From: an uncultured Eubacteriales bacterium
GTDB taxonomy: Bacteria > Bacillota > Clostridia > Peptostreptococcales > Anaerovoracaceae
NCBI GenBank assembly: GCA_902778585.1
Contig: CACYYD010000003.1
Location: 54,715-118,714 of the forward strand
Direction: 5' to 3'
Length of the DNA: 64,000 nt
The notes under the pieces were generated by a model that saw nothing but the letters and a program-made list of their open reading frames with translations, was not told where the DNA came from and searched no databases. A program made the translations under genes and the position numbers. The number at the start of each line of letters is the position of its first letter. Position 1 is the first letter of the stretch. Positions 25,540-33,812 of this stretch are shown piece after piece.

Positions 25540-25615
25540 GGTCTGTTAGCTCAGTTGGGAGAGCGCATGGGTCACAACCATGATGTCGCGGGTTCGAGTC
25601 CCTCACAGACCACCA
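25540..25615 (+). tRNA. tRNA-Val (anticodon CAC)
   Basis: 76 bases, CCA encoded. Acceptor arms GGTCTGT / ACAGACC, D stem GCTC/GAGC, anticodon stem CATGG/CCATG with loop GTCACAA, so U33 is followed by CAC, reading GUG valine codons. T arm GCGGG-TTCGAGT-CCCTC has one C-U mismatch (positions 50-64). Base 32 is G, which is uncommon. Discriminator A, as in other bacterial Val tRNAs. Confidence 0.9.
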
Positions 25616-25620
25616 AAAAA

Positions 25621-25648
25621 ACGGCATCTCGCAGGAGATGCCGTTTTA
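25621..25648. terminator. Terminator after tRNA-Val
   Basis: Perfect 10-bp stem ACGGCATCTC / GAGATGCCGT with GCAG loop and TTTT; A-run on the left makes it usable on both strands, serving the convergent phosphatase gene. Confidence 0.9.
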
Positions 25649-25657
25649 TATTGCAGA

Positions 25658-27250
25658 TCATAATCCTTTATATCTGAAGCAGAGCATCGTTATGTCATCA
25701 AACTGCGGCTCTGCACCGACGAATCCGTCTATTGCCTCCTTTACCGCAGGCAGCAGATCTTCAGGAGCTGCATCACTGTTGCGGTTGAGGATCTCGACCA
25801 GCCTCTCCTCTCCGAAGAGCTCCAGATTTGAATCAGTCGCTTCGGTGACACCATCGGTATAGACGAAGACGGATTCTCCCGGCTCAAGTCTGAATTCATG
25901 CTCCGTAAAGTTTATTCCATCGATCGTTGAGATCGCCGGCGAATGTTTGTATTTGACCATTTCGTAACCGGTACCGTTCTTCTTAAGTGCCGGATGCTCA
26001 TGACCGGCGTTCGCCGCAATGCCCTCTCCTGTCCTTATATCTATGACAGCGAGCCATACCGTAACGAACATGCCTGTATCATTTCCGTCGAGAAGCTGGC
26101 TGTTGACCTTGCTGAGCGCCTCTGCAGGACTCAGTCCGGCCTGTACGCTCGTCTTGATCAGCACCTTGGAAATGACCATGAACAGCGCGGCCGGTATTCC
26201 CTTGCCTGAAACGTCAGCCATGACAAGCGCTATGTGATCCTTATCTGTCATAAAGAAATCATAGAAGTCCCCGCCCACCTCTTTCGCAGGCATCATGAAG
26301 GCGTGGAGGTCAAACTCCTTCCTGTCAGGGAACGGAGGGAATATCCTCGGAAGCATAGATGCCTGTATACGGTTGGCTACATTGAGTTCTGCCCCTATGC
26401 GCTCCTTTTCTGCGGTGACCGCTGAGAGTTCGCTGATGTACTCTCTGAGATCCCCGTCCATCTTCACGACTGCATTCGCGAGTTCTTCTATCTCGTCTCC
26501 GGTCTTTATGTTTATATCGATCTTTTTGTCACGCTCGAGGTTTTTGATCATTTCTGCAGTGCTCTTCCTCAGCGTGCGTATCGGTTTGATGATATTGCGC
26601 TCTACCTGCGAATAGTACAGAGTCATCGCAACAGCTATGATGCCGAATATGGAGATCACGACTATCAGAATATAGTAGAGCACAGCCCTTCTGATATTAG
26701 GGATCGAAAGATCCACAGCCGCTACGGCGACCGGGTCACCGGCGCTGTTGAATACCGGAGAATAGGCCGACGCGATATGTCCGTATCTGGCATCTGTCTG
26801 GAAACTGATCTTCTCAGGCGGATCCTGCCTGAAGATCTCAAAAGTCGCGGCCTTGCTCTTCTCGCTCATGTAGTTTTCATGGGTCCCGAGCTCACAGTAT
26901 CCTTCAACATTGGTAGCGTCCCAGACGTATACCAGGTCGTCCTCATAAGGAACGAATACATAATAATACTTAAGATCCCCTTCCTTCTGCGTCGCATTGA
27001 GAAATTCAAGGACCGTATAGTAGTAATCGTCTTTCTCGCCGGTCTCAACATATTTTTCTACGGTGTCGCCGTCGATGAAATCCGCAGCGGTACGCGAATA
27101 CTCAAATGCCCGTTCGCTGTACATATTGAGCTGCGAATAATAGTATTGCACCGAAACAAGCGTGCCGGTAAGGATGACCAGCAAAATGGCAAGGAACACA
27201 AGGCTATTCAGCAGTCTTTTGCTTATACTTGTCTTCTTCCTGTTTTTCAT
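25658..27250 (-). CDS. SpoIIE-type PP2C serine phosphatase with extracellular sensor and HAMP
   Basis: 530 aa. Order: TM1 (about 12-33), extracellular region (about 34-180) ending near ASAYSPVFNSAGDPVAVAAVDLSIP, a PAS/Cache-like sensor; TM2 (VLYYILIVVISIFGIIAVAMTL); HAMP; short coiled coil (ELSAVTAEKERIGAELNVANRIQASMLP); then the PP2C domain with GGDFYDFF, VMADVSGKGIPAALFM, NAGHEHPAL and VFVYTDGVTEATDS. Such proteins (RsbU/SpoIIE type) dephosphorylate anti-anti-sigma factors. No partner genes are adjacent. Its start overlaps the acyltransferase stop by 4 bases, so the two are translationally coupled. Confidence 0.93.
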   Translation of the reverse strand: MKNRKKTSISKRLLNSLVFLAILLVILTGTLVSVQYYYSQLNMYSERAFEYSRTAADFIDGDTVEKYVETGEKDDYYYTVLEFLNATQKEGDLKYYYVFVPYEDDLVYVWDATNVEGYCELGTHENYMSEKSKAATFEIFRQDPPEKISFQTDARYGHIASAYSPVFNSAGDPVAVAAVDLSIPNIRRAVLYYILIVVISIFGIIAVAMTLYYSQVERNIIKPIRTLRKSTAEMIKNLERDKKIDINIKTGDEIEELANAVVKMDGDLREYISELSAVTAEKERIGAELNVANRIQASMLPRIFPPFPDRKEFDLHAFMMPAKEVGGDFYDFFMTDKDHIALVMADVSGKGIPAALFMVISKVLIKTSVQAGLSPAEALSKVNSQLLDGNDTGMFVTVWLAVIDIRTGEGIAANAGHEHPALKKNGTGYEMVKYKHSPAISTIDGINFTEHEFRLEPGESVFVYTDGVTEATDSNLELFGEERLVEILNRNSDAAPEDLLPAVKEAIDGFVGAEPQFDDITMLCFRYKGL

Positions 27251-28398
27251 GACGCTTTTGTTTCAGATCCGCTTATCTTTGCCTGTCTGTAGGCAGTTTT
27301 CCACTGTTTGTAATAATGTGCCAGAACGACCGAAGCGATATCGATCGCGAGCGCAAGCAGCATAGTCTGCCACAGCGGCAGTATCTGCGTGCCATTGATT
27401 ATATAGATTATAACATTAGTTATGCTTCTTACGAATACCCAGTGGATACAGTATATCGCCGTAATGTTGGCGCTGACTTCGGAAAGGAAGTCCTTTACGC
27501 GTTCACTGCGCAGCCTGCTCAGATTATGCCACAGCCCAAGCATCCACACGTCCAGGCACAGGCAGATGAATATATCCCACGGGTTCATATGGTAATAGCA
27601 GTTCTGGCCCTCGCCGAACATGCCCCATCCGAAGTGTATCCCTACCGGGAAGTATACTGCTGCTATGATAAACGGCAGAGGTGAAACAGTTCTGTAAAAC
27701 GCTGTCTTGTCCTTTACCCGGATCAGTAAGTGCCCGAAGGCGTATCCGCATACCGGGATTATGAGCCAGGTAAGCAGCGGAAAGTCGGATACTACAAGTC
27801 CGGTCGCATCGTCTGTTCCTACCAGATACCCGAGAAAGATATTTCCGAACATCGAGTGTGTATCTACGTCACCTATCAGAAATGCGGTGAGCGTCAATAC
27901 AGCCGAGATCGCGATCATGGCTCTGTCGCTCAGACCGAAATGCGTAAACAGAGCCATCATCAGCATCGTAAGCCCTGCAAAAAGCAGCACGTCATTCCCA
28001 AGCCACCTGTAAAACAGCGGAACGATGAAGTGCTCTCTGTCTCCGCTGATACCATAGCCTATCAGATAAGGTATCAGGAATCTGCAGGTATTGCTGAGGT
28101 AGAATATCCCGATGAGAGTGATTCCCCTTTTCACGAGCAGCGCTGCTGTCTGCCTGCGACTGTATACGAAGCCTATTCCCATCGCAAACAAATACATCGG
28201 AGCACTGAACGGACCTCCGATTATCGTATCAAAAAGGTATGGGATGCCGCTGCAGAGTCCTTCATCCGTAGTGCACTCAATGATGCAATGGATAAAAGGC
28301 AGCATCAGCACCATCTGGGCCTTTGCGATGTCTACATCAAGCTGTCTGCCGCTATTTACCGGTGTATCCGCCAGCAGGCTTTCTGTCCTCTTAAACAT
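27247..28398 (-). CDS. Membrane acyltransferase-like protein
   Basis: 383 aa with about ten membrane helices. Features such as VDIAKAQMVLMLPFIHCI, a GPFSAPMYLFAMGIGF stretch and HWVFVRSITNVIIY near the C-terminus recall the acyltransferase-3 / heparan-acetyltransferase-like group of integral membrane O-acyltransferases. The usual early active-site His-Arg pair is not obvious, so the name is tentative. It lacks an SD. An extended -10 (TGG-TAAAAT) ends 6 bases before the ATG, directly behind the terminator of the upstream gene. Coupled to the phosphatase gene. Confidence 0.7.
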   Translation of the reverse strand: MFKRTESLLADTPVNSGRQLDVDIAKAQMVLMLPFIHCIIECTTDEGLCSGIPYLFDTIIGGPFSAPMYLFAMGIGFVYSRRQTAALLVKRGITLIGIFYLSNTCRFLIPYLIGYGISGDREHFIVPLFYRWLGNDVLLFAGLTMLMMALFTHFGLSDRAMIAISAVLTLTAFLIGDVDTHSMFGNIFLGYLVGTDDATGLVVSDFPLLTWLIIPVCGYAFGHLLIRVKDKTAFYRTVSPLPFIIAAVYFPVGIHFGWGMFGEGQNCYYHMNPWDIFICLCLDVWMLGLWHNLSRLRSERVKDFLSEVSANITAIYCIHWVFVRSITNVIIYIINGTQILPLWQTMLLALAIDIASVVLAHYYKQWKTAYRQAKISGSETKAS

Positions 28399-28404
28399 AT
28401 TGTT

Positions 28405-28413
28405 ATTTTACCA
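28405..28413 (-). promoter_or_regulatory. Extended -10 promoter, probably leaderless
   Basis: TGG (28413-28411) plus TAAAAT (28410-28405), then 6 bases to the ATG at 28398. It directly abuts the T-run of the upstream terminator. Confidence 0.55.
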
Positions 28414-28441
28414 AAAAAGACGGCATTTCTGCCGCCTTTTT
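28413..28441 (-). terminator. Terminator after the sensor-like gene
   Basis: On the minus strand AAAGGCGGCA / TGCCGTCTTT (one G-T pair) with GAAA loop, then TTT. Confidence 0.85.
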
Positions 28442-28466
28442 AACTTTACATTCACTTCTTTATCCT

Positions 28467-29156
28467 CTATGACGATATCATTCTGGTTGAATCTTGAATA
28501 CTGCGCCTGAAGCTGCTCGTAGAACTTCGGATCATCCGCTCCGTATCTCTCCTGGCATTCGTCAAGGGCTTCTTTATATAGAAATAGAAAGTGCCAAAGC
28601 GGTTCTTTACTGTCACCGGTGTGATCGTTCCGTCGGCAGCCTTTGTGCCCTTCAGTATCTGATTGATATTTTCCTGAGTCATGTATGATCCCGAAGCCGG
28701 ATTTATGCCGTACATCGCTTCACTCTGAGACAGTACTATCCTGCCGTCCATGGTCATAAGGAAGAGATACTGTACACCGGAGCGCTCGACCATGTCCGCG
28801 AAGACCTCAGACCTCTGCTTGTTATCGAGGTCTGCCATCGACTCAAACATGCCGCTCGTAAAGAGCTGATACATGTCATCGAGCTCATCCTGATTGCCAT
28901 CATGAAAGATGGCAGCAAGAGAATCCGCATTCTGGACATTATCCTCCAGAGCGGTCACGGCCTCTTCAAGAGCGAGCCGGCTGTTTTCTTCCTGCTTTAC
29001 AAGTGCTGTCTGCGCCTGCATCTGCCGCAGGAATATCGCTATCAGTACAGCGCCGAATAAGACCAGGAAAAAATTGAACAGCATCTTTCCAAAGAAATAG
29101 CTGTTTGCTTTTTTCAGCGCATCCCGGTCTTTGAAAACCTTTTTGTCATCGGCCAT
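28467..29156 (-). pseudogene. Sensor-like membrane protein with probable frameshift
   Basis: The open frame gives 229 aa: short cytosolic start, one membrane helix (about 27-45), then an extracellular Cache-like region including FLMTMDGRIVLSQSEAMYG. The last 34 residues are rich in Ser and Arg and look out of frame. One base over, from about 28575, the strand reads EALDECQERYGADDPKFYEQ and onward for about 54 codons with codon use like the neighbours, to a TAA at 28408-28410. Loss of one G in a former AAGGAAGCC would explain this. The gene may be broken, or the assembly may have an error. No output domain is present in either version. SD-like GGGGGA; divergent from lspA. Confidence 0.65.
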
Positions 29157-29236
29157 CTGTCATTCCCCCAGACTTCAGTTGATATACTTACTCAACATAG
29201 TATTAGCAAAACCATTTCTCCATTGCACCATAATCA

Positions 29237-29266
29237 TTGAGAATTCAGCCTTTCATATAGTATTAT
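29237..29266 (+). promoter_or_regulatory. Promoter of lspA-rluD
   Basis: -35 TTGAGA (29237-29242), 18-base spacer, -10 TATTAT (29261-29266), which ends 7 bases before the lspA ATG. No SD, so the message may be leaderless. Confidence 0.6.
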
Positions 29267-29273
29267 TAAGAAC

Positions 29274-29747
29274 ATGAAAAAAATGATCTACCATCTGATC
29301 GCAGCAGCAGTAATATGCCTCGATCAGCTAACGAAATACCTTGTAAGAGCAAACATGCAGCCCGGTGACAGGATACCTGTGATCGGAGACTGGATGAGTA
29401 TTTATTATGTTCAGAATACCGGAACAGCATTCAGCATGTTCTCGGGCAACCGCTTCGTAACGGTCTTTCTGACATCGGCACTGATAATATTCTGCCTGGT
29501 CTTTATCATCTATGAGGCAAGAGCCGGCGAGCATATCGTATCGGTACTGTTCACATTCGTGGCAGCCGGCGGCATTTCAAACATGATAGACCGGCTTGCG
29601 CTGGGTTTTGTGACAGACATGATATCATGCGGCAGTTTCGCGGTCTTCAACGTTGCGGATATATGTATCACATGCGGCTGCGCCCTCAGCATGATAGCGC
29701 TGATCGTTCTGTATAAAGATGATAAAAGCGGAAGCAAGGAGGCATAG
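29274..29747 (+). CDS. lspA: Lipoprotein signal peptidase
   Basis: 157 aa, four membrane helices. Family motifs are DQLTKYLV, YVQNTGTAFSMF, GGISNMIDRLALGFVTDMI and FAVFNVADICI; the catalytic aspartates are in NMIDR and NVADI. It removes signal peptides from diacylglyceryl-modified prolipoproteins in the membrane. Directly followed by rluD with no gap, a classic pairing. Confidence 0.96.
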   Translation: MKKMIYHLIAAAVICLDQLTKYLVRANMQPGDRIPVIGDWMSIYYVQNTGTAFSMFSGNRFVTVFLTSALIIFCLVFIIYEARAGEHIVSVLFTFVAAGGISNMIDRLALGFVTDMISCGSFAVFNVADICITCGCALSMIALIVLYKDDKSGSKEA

Positions 29748-30686
29748 ATGTCGGAATACAGACTTACGGTAACAGCCTCCGCAGAGGACTCGGGCACCAG
29801 GCTGGATGCATTCATAGGGTACAATACGGATGAGCTCTCGCGGAGCTATGCTGTCAGGCTCATCGAAAAAGGTCTCGTGAGCGTAAACGGTACGCCGGCG
29901 GCTTCAAAGAAGCAGAGCGTATCCGAAGGTGATATTATTGAGATCGATCTGCCGGAGCCCGAGCCTCTCGCGGTAACAGCCGAAAACATCCCTATCGAGA
30001 TAGTGTACGAGGATGACGATGTTGCTGTCATCAACAAGCCGCGCGGGATGGTCGTGCATCCGGGACCCGGCAATCAGTCGGGGACTCTCGTCAACGCGAT
30101 AATGTATCACATGGGAGACTCGCTCTCATCGATCAACGGTGTCATAAGACCGGGTATCGTCCACAGGATAGACAAGGACACGAGCGGACTTCTGATGATC
30201 GCCAAGAATGACGCGGCACATGAATCCCTCGCAGCCCAGCTCAAGGTCCACAGCGTTACAAGGGAGTACACCGCCCTTGTTTATGACAATATCAAGGAAG
30301 ACAGCTTCACTGTCGATCAGCCGATAGGACGGGATGAGAGAAACCGCATGAGAAACGCTGTCGGAGGATCCGGAGCCAGAAACGCCGTGACTCACATAAA
30401 AGTCCTCGAGCGCTTCGGGAAGTACACTCTCGTAAAGGCCGTGCTCGAGACGGGCCGGACCCATCAGATAAGGGTACACATGGCTTACATGCACCACCCT
30501 CTCGTAGGCGATGAGCTCTACGGTCCGAGGCGGACCTCATCAAAGGTAGAAGGCATAGCCGTCAGCGGCCAGCTCCTTCACGCAGGCACGCTCGGATTCG
30601 TCCATCCGTCCACAGGACAATATATGGAATTCCATTCCGATCTCCCTGAGGTATTCGCTCAGGTACTCGAAAACCTTCGCAATTGA
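29748..30686 (+). CDS. rluD: RluD-type ribosomal large-subunit pseudouridine synthase
   Basis: 312 aa with an N-terminal S4 RNA-binding domain (RLDAFIGYNTDELSRSYAVRLIEKGLVSVNG) and a catalytic domain containing VINKPRGMVVHPGPG and the active-site signature HRIDKDTSGLLM, then ETGRTHQIRVHM. It modifies 23S rRNA uridines (helix 69 in E. coli RluD). The stop TGA (30684-30686) and the T of the last codon coincide with the right-end TTGA of an IS605-like element, so the native C-terminus may have been altered by a residue or more. Confidence 0.95.
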   Translation: MSEYRLTVTASAEDSGTRLDAFIGYNTDELSRSYAVRLIEKGLVSVNGTPAASKKQSVSEGDIIEIDLPEPEPLAVTAENIPIEIVYEDDDVAVINKPRGMVVHPGPGNQSGTLVNAIMYHMGDSLSSINGVIRPGIVHRIDKDTSGLLMIAKNDAAHESLAAQLKVHSVTREYTALVYDNIKEDSFTVDQPIGRDERNRMRNAVGGSGARNAVTHIKVLERFGKYTLVKAVLETGRTHQIRVHMAYMHHPLVGDELYGPRRTSSKVEGIAVSGQLLHAGTLGFVHPSTGQYMEFHSDLPEVFAQVLENLRN

Positions 30687-30836
30687 AGCTCCCGCTACTT
30701 AGGCTAACGCCTTGAAGTAGGGGATTCCTGCTTCAGCGACCACAGCGATGCAACTCCGAAGAGAGCATCGTCTTACACGATCTCCACAGGCGTGACTTCC
30801 CGCCCTCCCGGCGGTACAAAGGATATATGCTTCCGG
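30687..30836 (-). ncRNA. Putative omega (re)RNA scaffold at tnpB 3' end
   Basis: TnpB guide RNAs come from the 3' end of tnpB plus the right end of the element. Here 150 non-coding bases after the tnpB stop contain several GC-rich hairpins (for example CCGCCGGGAGGGCGG) and end with the right-end hairpin. If processed as in characterised systems, the guide would be the bases beyond the element, that is the end of rluD read on the minus strand. Inference from family knowledge. Confidence 0.45.
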
Positions 30837-31940
30837 CTACGCAGAGCCGAGTCCTCTGTTCAGGATGTTCATTGCCGCATTGGCATCACGGTCGTGATGA
30901 GCGCCACACTGAGGACAGACCCACTCACGGACCGAAAGTTTTTTCACGATCGGATTCTTAAATCCACAGCAGGAGCAAGTCTGCGAGGAAGGATAGAAAG
31001 TATCGATCCTTCTTATCTCACAGCCGTATTCAAAGCCCTTGTACTCGAGCATCGAGAAAAAGCGGCCCCACGACACATCCGAAATGGTCTTTGCCAGGTG
31101 ATGGTTCCTGACCATGCCTTTCACGTTAAGTGACTCGATCGCGATGACTTGGTTCTCGCTCACCAGACGAGTCGACTCCTTGTGAAGAAAGTCAGTGCGT
31201 ACGTTATATATCTTCTCGTGAACAACAGCCACTTTGATACGCTGCTTCGCACGATTGGCAGAACCATTCTGCTTGCGTGACAGTCTGCGCTGCTCACGAC
31301 GGAGCTTGCGTTCATATTTGCGAAGTGTTCTCGGATTATCGACTATGCTGCCGTTCGAATCGGTGTAGAACTCCGAAAGGCCGACATCGATGCCCGTAAC
31401 GCCGCCGGCGTTAGGCTTTGTAACGAGTTCTTCCTCGACGCAGAGCGACACAAAGCATTTCCCTGTTGGGGTCTTCGACACTGTTGCATTGAGGATGCGC
31501 CCACTTGGAAGCCGCGATATCTTCGCCTTTACGGCGCCAAGCTTCGGCAGGACGATGCGGTCACCTTCGATACGTATGTTGTTCGATTGGTTTCTCGTCC
31601 TGTACGACTGATGGTGGTTATGTTTATTCTTGAAACGAGGATAGCGGCCGCGCTTCTCAAAGAAGTTCTGGAACGCTCTGTCCAGATTGCGAAGACTCTC
31701 CTGAAGAGCCATGCTGTCGGCAGATGCGAGCCACAGATGCTCAGGGTCGCTTTTCAGCGACGTAAGCCTACGCGCACTCTGAACATAGGAAAAACTTTCC
31801 TTGCGAAACTTCCAGGCGTCAGATCGTGCGGCGAGGAAATGGTTATACACATAGCGACAGCAGCCGAGAGTGCGGCTGATCTGCTCAGTCTGGACAGCGT
31901 TCGGGTATATTCTGTACTTATAGCCTTTGGTTATCTTCAT
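30837..31940 (-). CDS. tnpB: RNA-guided endonuclease TnpB
   Basis: 367 aa, full length. N-terminal helix-turn-helix-like region (KGYKYRIYPNAVQTEQI), then RuvC motifs GIDVGL (D185), AIESLNVKGM (E269) and HDRDANAA (350-356), with a zinc finger C322-x2-C325...C342-x2-C345. All catalytic residues are intact, so it should be active as an omega-RNA-guided nuclease. It is leaderless by sequence: -10 TATAAT ends 6 bases before ATG and there is no SD. Orientation is opposite to rluD. Confidence 0.95.
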   Translation of the reverse strand: MKITKGYKYRIYPNAVQTEQISRTLGCCRYVYNHFLAARSDAWKFRKESFSYVQSARRLTSLKSDPEHLWLASADSMALQESLRNLDRAFQNFFEKRGRYPRFKNKHNHHQSYRTRNQSNNIRIEGDRIVLPKLGAVKAKISRLPSGRILNATVSKTPTGKCFVSLCVEEELVTKPNAGGVTGIDVGLSEFYTDSNGSIVDNPRTLRKYERKLRREQRRLSRKQNGSANRAKQRIKVAVVHEKIYNVRTDFLHKESTRLVSENQVIAIESLNVKGMVRNHHLAKTISDVSWGRFFSMLEYKGFEYGCEIRRIDTFYPSSQTCSCCGFKNPIVKKLSVREWVCPQCGAHHDRDANAAMNILNRGLGSA

Positions 31941-31946
31941 ACAGAT

Positions 31947-31975
31947 ATTATACCAAACAAACGTTCGGAAAGCAA
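31947..31975 (-). promoter_or_regulatory. tnpB promoter, leaderless
   Basis: -35 TTGCTT (31975-31970), 17-base spacer ending TGG, -10 TATAAT (31952-31947), then 6 bases to ATG 31940. Near-consensus extended -10 promoter. Confidence 0.75.
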
Positions 31976-32056
31976 CGCAACGTCAATTATTTCAACATGT
32001 TGAGACGATTCATCCCGCCACCTTAGAGGTGGGGTATTCTCGCCATTATGGTAATA

Positions 32057-32082
32057 AAGAACCGGCAGATGCCGGTTCTTTT
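32057..32082. terminator. Bidirectional terminator, probably once the rluD terminator
   Basis: Stem AAGAACCGGC / GCCGGTTCTT with a 4-base loop and TTTT, just outside the left end of the IS. It ends the minus-strand DUF5684 operon and, before the IS inserted, would have followed rluD directly. Confidence 0.85.
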
Positions 32083-32119
32083 GTTTGCCATATCTGAGCT
32101 TCGCCGTCAGCGAATGTGC

Positions 32120-32665
32120 TTACTCACCGACGTCCTGGTTGAAATCAAAGTCTACGTCGCTCTCCTCTGCTGCCGGAGCAGGTTCTTCCTGTGCAGGCTG
32201 TATAGGCTCGTTCTTTATGACGTCGAAGTCTACGGTCTTCGCCTGGCGGGCCTCACCTGTGCGGTTGTCACCCGAACCGAAAGGTCCGTAGTATGATGAT
32301 GTGTCAAATCCTGTGATCAGCCAGAAGATCGGTGCCAGGAAGAGATATCCCCACGCCCAGCCGTCAGGCTTTCCGTAAGCCTTTGCTGTTGCCAGGCAGA
32401 TCTGATACTGGAAATAGAGCGCCCCTATCCATCCGATGAACGGTATGAACACTAACACAAGCACCCTTACCCAATACCAAGGGTTGTCCATTACCTTTTC
32501 GCAGAGCTTATAGTCTCTGTAGAGAGGAATGATGCCTGTCCAGCCGGGCACTCCGGCCTTTTCAAACATCTTCCAGAGACCTATCGCTCCGAGAATGAAC
32601 CAGAATGTCGACATGCTGGATCCCTGTGCACTGTTTTCCTGTGCGTATGCAAGTATAGATTCCAT
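32120..32665 (-). CDS. DUF5684 family membrane protein
   Basis: 181 aa. Begins MESILAYAQENSAQGSSM, then membrane segments with FEKAGVPGWTGIIPLYRDY, a conserved motif of the DUF5684 family, VLVFIPFIGWIGALYF, and FLAPIFWLITGF. The C-terminal 60 residues are acidic, Pro/Ala-rich and probably disordered. SD AAAGGAG at long spacing. Last gene of the group that starts in the pyrimidine operon; function unknown. Confidence 0.8.
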   Translation of the reverse strand: MESILAYAQENSAQGSSMSTFWFILGAIGLWKMFEKAGVPGWTGIIPLYRDYKLCEKVMDNPWYWVRVLVLVFIPFIGWIGALYFQYQICLATAKAYGKPDGWAWGYLFLAPIFWLITGFDTSSYYGPFGSGDNRTGEARQAKTVDFDVIKNEPIQPAQEEPAPAAEESDVDFDFNQDVGE

Positions 32666-32697
32666 TTTTTGTCTTTTTCTCCTTTATCTATAGATAT

Positions 32698-32940
32698 TTA
32701 ATCATCTATTTCGTTTTCCATGATGCGCCTGACCGCCTCTTTGTCGGCCTCACGCTTTTCTTCAAGTTTTGTATAGCTGTTCTTCTGTTCTTCCAGAATG
32801 AACTCTCCGAGAGCCTTTGCGCCGCTTATGAGAAGAGCGCCGCCGGCTACGCCCGCTGCTATGATAGTAAGAAGCGCACCGCCCAGCGAAGCATCCGCCT
32901 TACCGCCTGTATTTCTGATTTTTGACTTGTTGCTTGCCAT
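32698..32940 (-). CDS. Small membrane protein (80 aa)
   Basis: One hydrophobic segment (about 19-41, GGALLTIIAAGVAGGALLISG) between a basic N-terminus and a charged helical tail with KLEEKREADKEAVRRIMEN. Very strong SD (AAAGGAGG). It sits 18 bases after the nitrilase gene and 32 bases before the DUF5684 gene. No family recognised. Confidence 0.75.
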   Translation of the reverse strand: MASNKSKIRNTGGKADASLGGALLTIIAAGVAGGALLISGAKALGEFILEEQKNSYTKLEEKREADKEAVRRIMENEIDD

Positions 32941-32958
32941 GATCGTCCCTCCTTTGCG

Positions 32959-33789
32959 TTACTTATTGTAGCACAAATCATATACGTCTGTCCTGCGTGC
33001 AGAAAGAAGCGGCAGCCTCTGCCTCACTTCTTCCACGTAATCAAGATCTATCTCCGTGATATTGCAGCATTCGTGCTCGTCCATCTGCATGAGGACCCTC
33101 CCCCACGGATCGGTGATGATGGAGTGCCCGTAGCTCAGATAGCCTGCTTCGGGATTCTGTGCGTCTGCGGTGCCGACCATATAGACCTGGTTCTCTATCG
33201 CCCGCTGGCGGAAAGCTGTCTCCCAGTGCGCCGGGCCAGTTGTCATATTGAATGATGCGGGATTGAATATCACCTTTGCCCCATTGAGAGCCGGTATGCG
33301 TGCGCTCTCCGGGAACCTTATGTCGAAGCAGATATTTACTGCCATCGTGCACCACTCCGTCTCGAAGGTGTCGAATCTGTCTCCCGGGGTCAGCGTGTCT
33401 GACTCCTTGAATACCTGCTCGCCGTGCGCATAAATGTCGAAGAGATGCACCTTGCGGTGTTTGCCTATCTGGCGGCCTTCCCTGTCAAAGACAAAGCAGG
33501 TGTTGTAGATATTGCCGTCCTCTCCAAGTTCCGGGATGGACCCGCCGACCACATACACGTGATTCTTGCGTGCGATGGTCGACATGGCAAGCCATGAATC
33601 GCCCTGCTCCGGCTCGGCGTTCACCGGGAACAGATCCGTCTGGTACGGGCTGTTCCATATCTCTCCGAGGCTTATGATGTCTGCCCCGTCGGCAGCGCCG
33701 TCAGCTATTATCTCCGCAAGCCTCTCTATATTGTCGTATTTGTCTTCCAGCACATTGAGCTGAAGGCTCGCTATCTTTATTTTGCTCAT
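32959..33789 (-). CDS. Carbon-nitrogen hydrolase (nitrilase superfamily)
   Basis: 276 aa. The catalytic Glu-Lys-Cys triad is visible: E43 in SLGEIWNSPYQ, K113 in KHRKVHLFDI, C154 in INICFDIRFPE. NSPYQ and NMTTGPAHWETAFRQRAIEN are typical of omega-amidase/Nit2-like members, which hydrolyse 2-oxoglutaramate or 2-oxosuccinamate. ATG at 33789 has AAAAGGAGA 7 bases upstream; open frame further upstream overlaps the transporter gene and is not coding. Substrate is inference. Confidence 0.92.
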   Translation of the reverse strand: MSKIKIASLQLNVLEDKYDNIERLAEIIADGAADGADIISLGEIWNSPYQTDLFPVNAEPEQGDSWLAMSTIARKNHVYVVGGSIPELGEDGNIYNTCFVFDREGRQIGKHRKVHLFDIYAHGEQVFKESDTLTPGDRFDTFETEWCTMAVNICFDIRFPESARIPALNGAKVIFNPASFNMTTGPAHWETAFRQRAIENQVYMVGTADAQNPEAGYLSYGHSIITDPWGRVLMQMDEHECCNITEIDLDYVEEVRQRLPLLSARRTDVYDLCYNK

Positions 33790-33812
33790 ATCTGTATCTC
33801 CTTTTACTGGAC

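Larger units (their letters stand above)
30683..32040 (-). mobile_element. IS605/IS1341-like element carrying only tnpB
   Basis: No TnpA is present. Left end (about 32010-32040): hairpin CCACCT-TAG-AGGTGG preceded, on the minus strand, by GAATACCCC. Right end (30687-30725): hairpin CTACTTAGGC / GCCTTGAAGTAG preceded by GAATCCCC, with the element ending in TTCAA on the minus strand, which matches the TCAA right cleavage site described for IS608. The shared GAATnCCC tetranucleotide area fits the guide sequences of single-strand transposons. The exact left boundary is uncertain. Confidence 0.75.

Noticed and set aside
25540..25615. tRNA-His
   Set aside because: The loop GTCACAA places CAC, not GTG, at 34-36, so Val.
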